The notes beneath the pieces are model-generated. The model was not told the DNA's origin. It searched no databases and saw nothing but the letters and a program-made list of their open reading frames with translations. From an uncultured Paracoccaceae bacterium (GTDB lineage: Bacteria; Pseudomonadota; Alphaproteobacteria; Rhodobacterales; Rhodobacteraceae), in NCBI GenBank assembly GCA_937916485.1, contig CALFSV010000055.1:1-20120 (forward strand): a stretch of DNA of 20,120 nucleotides, read 5' to 3'. Both the position numbers and the translations under genes were made by a program. Positions 15,765 through 20,120 of the stretch are shown one piece after another (within the stretch, counting starts at the first letter, position 1; the number at the start of each line of letters is the position of its first letter).

Positions 15765-17020
15765 CACGTTTGAAAGCAACCTATGAAATCGAAAGCCCCG
15801 TGGGCGTACAGCGCGCCGCTGAAGTTATGGCTGGTGAGCAATCGACAGGCACCTTCATGCGTCTCGCATCTGAGACCGACGCATTGCGCGGCCGCTCCGC
15901 AGCGCGGTTGGATCATATTGAAATCACGGGCACCTCTAGTCATCCTGCTTTGCCGTGTAGGTTAAGTGCTGAGAACTATGAGCAAGGCCGCGTAACCATT
16001 AGTTGGCCGATGGAAAACTTTGGCCCGTCCTTGCCCAATATCCTTGCCACTGTTGCAGGTAATTTATTTGAACTGGCCGAACTTTCTGCGATCCGGCTTG
16101 TGGATCTTGGTATACCTAATGCGCTGGCAACAGGGTGTCCTGGCCCTCAGTTTGGGATCGCAGGCACGCGACAGCTGATGGGAGTGCCAAGCGGGCCGAT
16201 GATCGGGACGATTGTAAAGCCGAGCGTTGGATTAAGTGCTAAGCAAACGGCCGAACTTGTTAGTGATCTGGCGAAGGCGGACATCGATTTCATCAAGGAT
16301 GACGAGTTGCAAGGCAACGGACCCGCATGCCCGTTTGCTGATCGCGCCAAATTGGTGATGCAGGTTTTGAATAGTGCCGCGCAAAAGTCAGGGCGCAAGG
16401 TCATGTATGCCTTCAATATCACTGACGAGATTGACGCGATGCGTCGTAACATTGACCTGCTCGAAAGCCTTGGTGCGACCTGTGCAATGATATCGCTAAA
16501 CTCTATCGGCATGGCTGGCCTGAGGGCGATGCGCGACCACAGCCCGCTTCCGATCCATGCTCACCGCAATGGATGGGGTTTGATGTCGCGCTCGCCGCAC
16601 ATAGGGGTCGCCTATTCCGTAATGCAAAAACTGTGGCGGTTGGCGGGCAGCGATCATTTGCATGTGAACGGTCTCGCCAACAAGTTCACTGAGGATGATG
16701 ACGTCGTTACTAACTCCGCGCGCGCCGTGCAAGCGCCCCTGAGCGAGGCTAGGCCACACGTGGCTTTACCGGTATTTTCCTCTGGTCAAACCGCGTGGCA
16801 AGTAGGCCCCTCGATGGAACTGCTCGGGAATGACGATTTTCTGTTCTGCGCAGGCGGTGGGATCATGAGCCATCCGGACGGACCCGCCGCAGGTATTACT
16901 AGTTTACGCCAAGCTGCAGCCGCACAAAAGGCAGGCGAGCGAGTGGAAGATTACGCCAAAGATCACCCTGAGTTAGCGGCTGCGTTGGCAACATTTAAGA
17001 GCACTGTGAACCGGAATTAG
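15761..17020 (+). CDS. RuBisCO-like protein, 3-oxo-isoapionate-4-phosphate decarboxylase or transcarboxylase/hydrolase (OiaX/OiaT type)
   Basis: A 419-residue RuBisCO large-subunit homologue. Active-site equivalents seen: Glu26 in EQSTGT, Lys153 in GTIVKPSVG, Lys179-Asp181-Glu182 in FIKDDE (carbamate lysine and metal ligands), His268 in HAHRNG, His301 and Lys308 in HLHVNGLANK, FSSG, and the phosphate-binding CAGGGIMSHPDG. Spacings match RuBisCO (26 residues between the two lysines, 33 and 7 further on). The second lysine of KPK is serine (Ser155). With apnO and oiaK it should act on 3-oxo-isoapionate 4-phosphate. OiaX gives L-erythrulose 1-phosphate plus CO2; OiaT gives 3-phosphoglycerate plus glycolate. 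I cannot separate these by eye. A strong GGAGG precedes the ATG, which overlaps the oiaK stop. Confidence 0.82.
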   Translation: MTRLKATYEIESPVGVQRAAEVMAGEQSTGTFMRLASETDALRGRSAARLDHIEITGTSSHPALPCRLSAENYEQGRVTISWPMENFGPSLPNILATVAGNLFELAELSAIRLVDLGIPNALATGCPGPQFGIAGTRQLMGVPSGPMIGTIVKPSVGLSAKQTAELVSDLAKADIDFIKDDELQGNGPACPFADRAKLVMQVLNSAAQKSGRKVMYAFNITDEIDAMRRNIDLLESLGATCAMISLNSIGMAGLRAMRDHSPLPIHAHRNGWGLMSRSPHIGVAYSVMQKLWRLAGSDHLHVNGLANKFTEDDDVVTNSARAVQAPLSEARPHVALPVFSSGQTAWQVGPSMELLGNDDFLFCAGGGIMSHPDGPAAGITSLRQAAAAQKAGERVEDYAKDHPELAAALATFKSTVNRN

Positions 17021-17982
17021 TCGTTCGGTTTGTCGTCTTCCAAGTAGTAGCGAATATTGTCTTGAAATGTGTCGTCGGCGTTCAGGCCCAAACGAAGTGC
17101 TTTGTCCGCGTGGATGTCCCAACGCCAGCCTGACACGATCTGCTTAATATCGGGCTGCGGATCCCATTGGATTAGTTTAGCTGCTTCAGGGCCTGAAACG
17201 GCTGTCATTGCGTCGATGACTTGAGCAATGGACCATGTCTTGCCAGGCATTTGCATGACGCGGTTCTGGCCTATGTCTGCGGCGTTCAATTCGGCACCTT
17301 TGACCAGATTTTCAACGCAGCGGCGTGGACTAAGATAGTAGTGTAAGAAGTCCGCCTCAACGGGGCAGATCGCTTCTCGGCCGTTCAGCGGTTCTCGCAG
17401 AATTGATGACATGAAGCTGCTGGCTGCGCGGTTCGGCTTGCCGGGACGCACGGATATGGTCGGTAGACGGAAAGCTCGACCATCGATGAACCCTTTGCGC
17501 GAATAATCATTGATCAGCAACTCACCCGCTGCTTTTTGCATTCCATAAGACGTCTGTGGATTGGGGTAACTGTGATCGCCAAGTGGATCCTTCGCCTCGC
17601 CTCCATAGACAGCCATTGAAGAAGAGAACACCAACATGGGTACTGTTCCCAAGGCACGGCAGCGCTCGAGCACATTGTAGGTACCGAACAAGTTGATGTT
17701 CATACCTGCGTCAAAGTCTTCTTCTGCATGGGCGCTGACGATCGCGGCCAGCAGATAGATCACATCAATTTTTGCTGTCACACAGGTAGCAACTGACGCG
17801 GCATCGCTGATATCGCAAGTGACGGTTTGGACAGGAAAGGGGGCTTCGATTGTGGGCGGTTCCATGACGTCTGCCAACGTAACTTGTGTTATCGCCTTGC
17901 CCTTTAGCGTCGGGCTGGCACCTAATTTCAATGCCAGCTTTTGGCCCAAAAAACCGCCACCGCCTAGTATCAGAATGTTCAT
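17017..17982 (-). CDS. denD: D-erythronate dehydrogenase-like, NAD-dependent epimerase/dehydratase family
   Basis: A 321-residue extended SDR. GGGGFLGQKL (7-16) is the nucleotide loop, and the catalytic pair is Tyr146 and Lys150 in SYGMQKAAGE with SSS at 120-122. INDYSRKGFIDGRAFRLPT, SVRPGKPNRAASSF and REPLNGREAICPV closely recall DenD, which oxidises D-erythronate to 2-oxo-D-tetronate. It runs tail to tail with the RuBisCO-like gene, overlapping it by four bases, and diverges from the dehydrogenase at 18116. GGGGAA precedes the start. The usual partners OtnI and OtnC are absent here, so the product may be handled by OiaK or by genes elsewhere. A sugar-nucleotide epimerase role is unlikely given the motif match. 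Confidence 0.8.
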   Translation of the reverse strand: MNILILGGGGFLGQKLALKLGASPTLKGKAITQVTLADVMEPPTIEAPFPVQTVTCDISDAASVATCVTAKIDVIYLLAAIVSAHAEEDFDAGMNINLFGTYNVLERCRALGTVPMLVFSSSMAVYGGEAKDPLGDHSYPNPQTSYGMQKAAGELLINDYSRKGFIDGRAFRLPTISVRPGKPNRAASSFMSSILREPLNGREAICPVEADFLHYYLSPRRCVENLVKGAELNAADIGQNRVMQMPGKTWSIAQVIDAMTAVSGPEAAKLIQWDPQPDIKQIVSGWRWDIHADKALRLGLNADDTFQDNIRYYLEDDKPND

Positions 17983-18047
17983 GTCATATTCCCCTATGTG
18001 CCTAGCACTGATGACATTATGTGCTTCGTGCTTGCAACGTTGCCGTG

Positions 18048-18059
18048 ATGGTATACCAT
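18048..18059. promoter_or_regulatory. GntR/FCD operator ATGGTATACCAT in the denD/dehydrogenase spacer
   Basis: A perfect 12-bp palindrome carrying the same TGGTATACCA core as at 9956 and 19721. It lies 56 bases before the start of the plus-strand dehydrogenase and 65 bases before denD, so it could control both. It is probably bound by the GntR protein encoded at 9140-9811. Confidence 0.7.
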
Positions 18060-18115
18060 TTCATCAACGTGATTTAATGCGCCCTTGTCAAGGGCTCGCA
18101 CCTGGAGGAATAAAA

Positions 18116-19039
18116 ATGGCGCAAGATATGACAATTGGCTTTATTGGCGTGGGCTTTATGGGTCACGGGATGGCGAGTAATCTGATCAAATGTGGCTATC
18201 CGATGTGGATCAAAGGCAACCGTAACCGCGAGCCGCTCGAAAGTCTGATTGCCAAAGGCGCGCAAGAGGCGACGACCCCACGCGAGATGGCGCAGCACTG
18301 CGATATCATCCACCTGTGCCTGTCGAACTCACTACAAGTTGAGGCGGTGATCCGTGGCTGTGACGGTGTTCTTGCGGGAGCGCGCGACGGACTTATCGTT
18401 ATCGACGCCACGACGGCAGATCCCAACTCAACAGCGGTTTTGGTGGATGAGTTGGCAGAAAAAGGGGCTACGCTAGTTGATGCGCCGTTGGGGCGCACGC
18501 CGAAGGAAGCCGAGGCCGGTACGCTTGATGCAATGGTCGGCTGCGATGAGGCGACCTTTGCCAAGATCAAACCCGTGTTGGAATGCTGGGCAGGGAACAT
18601 CACCCATGTCGGCGGCACTGGTAGTGGCCACAAAATGAAACTGCTGATGAACTTCATTTCAATGGGTTACGCCGCGCTTTATGCTGAGGCGACCGTCTTA
18701 GGGGCTTCGGTTGGTTTGCAGCCTGCGAAAGTGCGCGAAGTGATTGGATCAAGTCGCTTGTCCAATGGGTTCTTTGATACATTCATGACTTACGCCGTCG
18801 ATCGGGATCGGGAGGTTCATAAATTTACAATCGAAAATGCGTCCAAAGACTTGCGCTATGTAAATACAATGGCTGCAGAGGCTGGCGTGGTAAACGTCAT
18901 GGCAGGGGCAGCCAAACATTACTTTACTCATGTAGAGGCCTTGGGGCAGGGCGCTGATTACGTTCCGATGCTGATTGATCATGTTGCGCGGATGAACGGC
19001 ATGGACATGGAGGTCGAGGCCGCCAAAGGCCGCGACTGA
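18116..19039 (+). CDS. Beta-hydroxyacid dehydrogenase with GRT-type substrate loop
   Basis: A 307-residue enzyme of the 3-hydroxyisobutyrate dehydrogenase family. It shows the Rossmann motif GVGFMGHGMA (11-20), a catalytic lysine (Lys175) and Asn179 in GSGHKMKLLMNF, and a C-terminal helical domain. The substrate loop reads DAPLGRTPKEAEAG (122-135). The usual SGG is replaced by GRT at 126-128, as in sulfolactaldehyde reductase (YihU), where the arginine helps bind the acid group. It should oxidise or reduce a small 3-hydroxy or aldehyde acid, but not necessarily the LtnD substrate. GGAGGAA lies just before the ATG at 18116. A TGGTATACCA operator 56 bases upstream ties it to the GntR regulon. 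Family sure, substrate unknown. Confidence 0.8.
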   Translation: MAQDMTIGFIGVGFMGHGMASNLIKCGYPMWIKGNRNREPLESLIAKGAQEATTPREMAQHCDIIHLCLSNSLQVEAVIRGCDGVLAGARDGLIVIDATTADPNSTAVLVDELAEKGATLVDAPLGRTPKEAEAGTLDAMVGCDEATFAKIKPVLECWAGNITHVGGTGSGHKMKLLMNFISMGYAALYAEATVLGASVGLQPAKVREVIGSSRLSNGFFDTFMTYAVDRDREVHKFTIENASKDLRYVNTMAAEAGVVNVMAGAAKHYFTHVEALGQGADYVPMLIDHVARMNGMDMEVEAAKGRD

Positions 19040-19091
19040 TCAGTTGTCCATTGTGGCACGGCCATCTCTCAGTAAATTAAATAATGCGTTG

Positions 19092-19608
19092 CTATTCGCT
19101 GAATCCGCTTCTGACGTTGGGTGCCATCGCGGTTTCAGCGGCGCCCACAACGTCTAGCTTTGAGACCACTCTCGAAATACGGCACGACGACAACACCGTA
19201 GATGTCGGCCATTGCAATGGTGCTGCTTTTTGCGAGTTGGTCGCCAAGGCTGGCATAAAGTCCGACATGCTTCGGCCAGTCGGCATAGGTCAATTGTGGC
19301 TCAAACCTTTGCACCACGCAGGCAAGTGGACGTTTTGTATGCTCACAAGGTATCGCATCGGGCTGTCTGCCATAAAACCGATGCCACCTTTTTGGATAAG
19401 CATCGCGAGAACCGTATCGCCTTCTTGCATGCCATGGACAGCATCTAATGTGACTAAGCTGCAACGTGCGTAGTTGTCGTTGACCGCATGGACCGCGATA
19501 AGCACGCCGATTAGTGATGAAAATGTTGGCTTCACGGCTATAACTCCAACCATATGGCTCGCAAATGAACCCCTTCGGTCGGCATCTAAATGCAGAGATC
19601 CATGCTAT
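19092..19608 (-). pseudogene. Decayed RraA-family gene (RraA/HMG-aldolase-like)
   Basis: The minus strand shows a broken RraA-family protein. One frame, from about 19606 to 19290, gives MVGVIAVKP, SLVTLDAVHGMQEGDTVLAM, KGGIGFMADS and LPAWCKGLS, then stops. The family sequence continues in a second frame as QLTYADWPKHVG and MADIYGVVVVP (to about 19180). It returns to the first frame as KLDVVGAAETAMAPNVRSGF, ending at a TAG at 19092-19094. So there are two compensating frameshifts about 110 bases apart, and an out-of-frame stop in between. The N-terminal part is poor. Intact relatives are about 220 residues and include aldolases and decarboxylases for small oxo-acids. It points away from a dead SDR, with a shared operator between them. 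Confidence 0.65.
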
Positions 19609-19717
19609 GGTTGTGCGTGGAGAATTCATGCGCAAGGTCAGCTTTTTGGGCTTCCGATAATCAGTCGCCCTATGAATGGGGGCATCGCGCGTTTTTTTGA
19701 CGGCGAATTATACTTGC

Positions 19718-19733
19718 ATTTGGTATACCAAAT
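19718..19733. promoter_or_regulatory. GntR/FCD operator ATTTGGTATACCAAAT
   Basis: A perfect 16-bp palindrome with the TGGTATACCA core, 56 bases before the start of the broken SDR, the same distance as the copy before the gene at 18116. It also faces the dead RraA-family gene on the other strand. The operator has survived although both flanking genes are broken. Confidence 0.7.
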
Positions 19734-19789
19734 TGCCAACTTGTGAAAATACCGCCAATTCGGGGCTGCAATCATAAGGGGAGTTCACC

Positions 19790-19995
19790 ATGCCATCCAT
19801 TCTCATCACAGTTGCAGGCAGCGGCGTCGGCCGCGCAAGTGCCAAGGCGTTCTTGGCAGAGGGCTGGCATGTGGGCCTCGTTGGCCGACGCGAAGGACCG
19901 CTTGCAGCAAACTGCAGAGGAACATAACCAAGCTTTGGTGTTGCCCTGTGATATCACCAATGAAACCGAAGTTGACGCCGCCTGCGCCAGAAGCC
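19790..19995 (+). pseudogene. Truncated, frameshifted short-chain dehydrogenase
   Basis: The start is well formed: AAGGGGAG precedes an ATG opening MPSILITVAGSGVGRASAKA, the N-terminus of an SDR with its nucleotide-binding glycines, through GLVGRREGPLAA. After that a frameshift at about 19910-19915 moves the family sequence (TAEEHNQALVLPCDITN) into another frame. The similarity ends at about 19990 (EVDAACARS), before NNAG or YxxxK would appear. Only about 65 of an expected 240 or so residues remain. The following 80 bases look like no SDR, so a deletion joint or an old insertion scar is likely. The gene was apparently part of the GntR regulon. Confidence 0.75.
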
Positions 19996-20076
19996 AACAT
20001 CCAGGTGGACCAAAGGCTAGTCATGCACTAACTTCCAAACTGGACCACCCAAGTGGGGCTGCTCATAAGGATTGAG

Positions 20077-20120
20077 ATGGATTTCGTACGATTGGACCGA
20101 GCCGATACGGTGGTAACGGC
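20077..20120 (+). CDS. Start of a likely UxaA-family (SAF-domain) sugar-acid dehydratase, cut by the window end
   Basis: Only about 14 codons are visible: MDFVRLDRADTVVT. AAGGA lies five bases before the ATG. The pattern (acidic, hydrophobic, then a D-x-V-V stretch) resembles the N-terminal SAF domain of altronate/galactarate dehydratase family proteins, which would fit a sugar-acid cluster. With so few residues the call is tentative. Confidence 0.4.
   Translation, partial: MDFVRLDRADTVVT

Noticed and set aside
16109..16116. GGTATACC inside the RuBisCO-like gene, resembling the GntR operator core
   Set aside because: The palindrome does not extend as in the other copies (TGGTATACCT). It lies within codons for Leu-Gly-Ile-Pro and is far from any start.
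19084..19473. A 129-codon plus-strand open frame after the GRT-type dehydrogenase
   Set aside because: No family resemblance and no ribosome site; the opposite strand carries RraA-family sequence, so this is its shadow.
20020..20060. CCAAACTGGACCACCC stretch as a possible insertion-sequence end
   Set aside because: It recalled a terminal sequence of some insertion elements, but no matching inverted repeat, target duplication or transposase is in view.

Overview
The window looks like an accessory sugar-acid catabolism region of an alphaproteobacterium, most likely a marine Rhodobacterales (roseobacter-type). This is inferred from the gene families (TRAP transporter, GcvA-type LysR, FCD-type GntR, DRL-type oxidoreductase, RuBisCO-like protein) and the codon style, not from a marker gene. 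No rRNA, tRNA, CRISPR array or intact insertion sequence was seen.

Left edge (1-984): a decayed azlC (branched-chain amino acid exporter subunit) with a frameshift and an in-frame stop, then about 200 bases without a gene. Module 1 (985-9007, visibly GC-rich): two genes on the minus strand, a DXR-like (DRL-family) oxidoreductase with a SAF domain and a full-length transketolase, diverge from a tightly overlapped plus-strand operon. That operon encodes a split transketolase (subunits resembling AptA/AptB), an L-threonate-dehydrogenase-like beta-hydroxyacid dehydrogenase and an SDR dehydrogenase. A LysR-type regulator lies tail to tail with the SDR.

Module 2 (9140 to the right end, visibly more AT-rich): a GntR/FCD regulator diverges from an operon of dctP, (terminator), dctQ, dctM, apnO (D-apionate oxidoisomerase), a DUF1537 kinase (oiaK) and a RuBisCO-like protein of the 3-oxo-isoapionate-4-phosphate type. 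By homology this is a D-apionate uptake and breakdown operon. It is followed, tail to tail, by a D-erythronate-dehydrogenase-like gene (denD) that diverges from a second beta-hydroxyacid dehydrogenase with an unusual GRT substrate motif. The right edge holds two broken genes, an RraA-family protein and an SDR, and the first codons of a likely UxaA-family dehydratase.

The modules fit one theme: importing plant-type C4/C5 sugar acids (apionate, erythronate, threonate), oxidising, phosphorylating and cleaving or decarboxylating them, and passing short sugar phosphates to transketolases. The strongest non-coding signal is a repeated palindrome with core TGGTATACCA at 9956, 18049 and 19721. Each copy sits 56-69 bases before a start codon, and together they probably mark the regulon of the GntR protein. 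One copy still stands in front of a dead gene. Other points for a second look are the DXR-like enzyme paired with two transketolase systems, a 32-bp tandem duplication in the GntR/TRAP control region, and a RuBisCO-like protein that keeps nearly all RuBisCO active-site residues.
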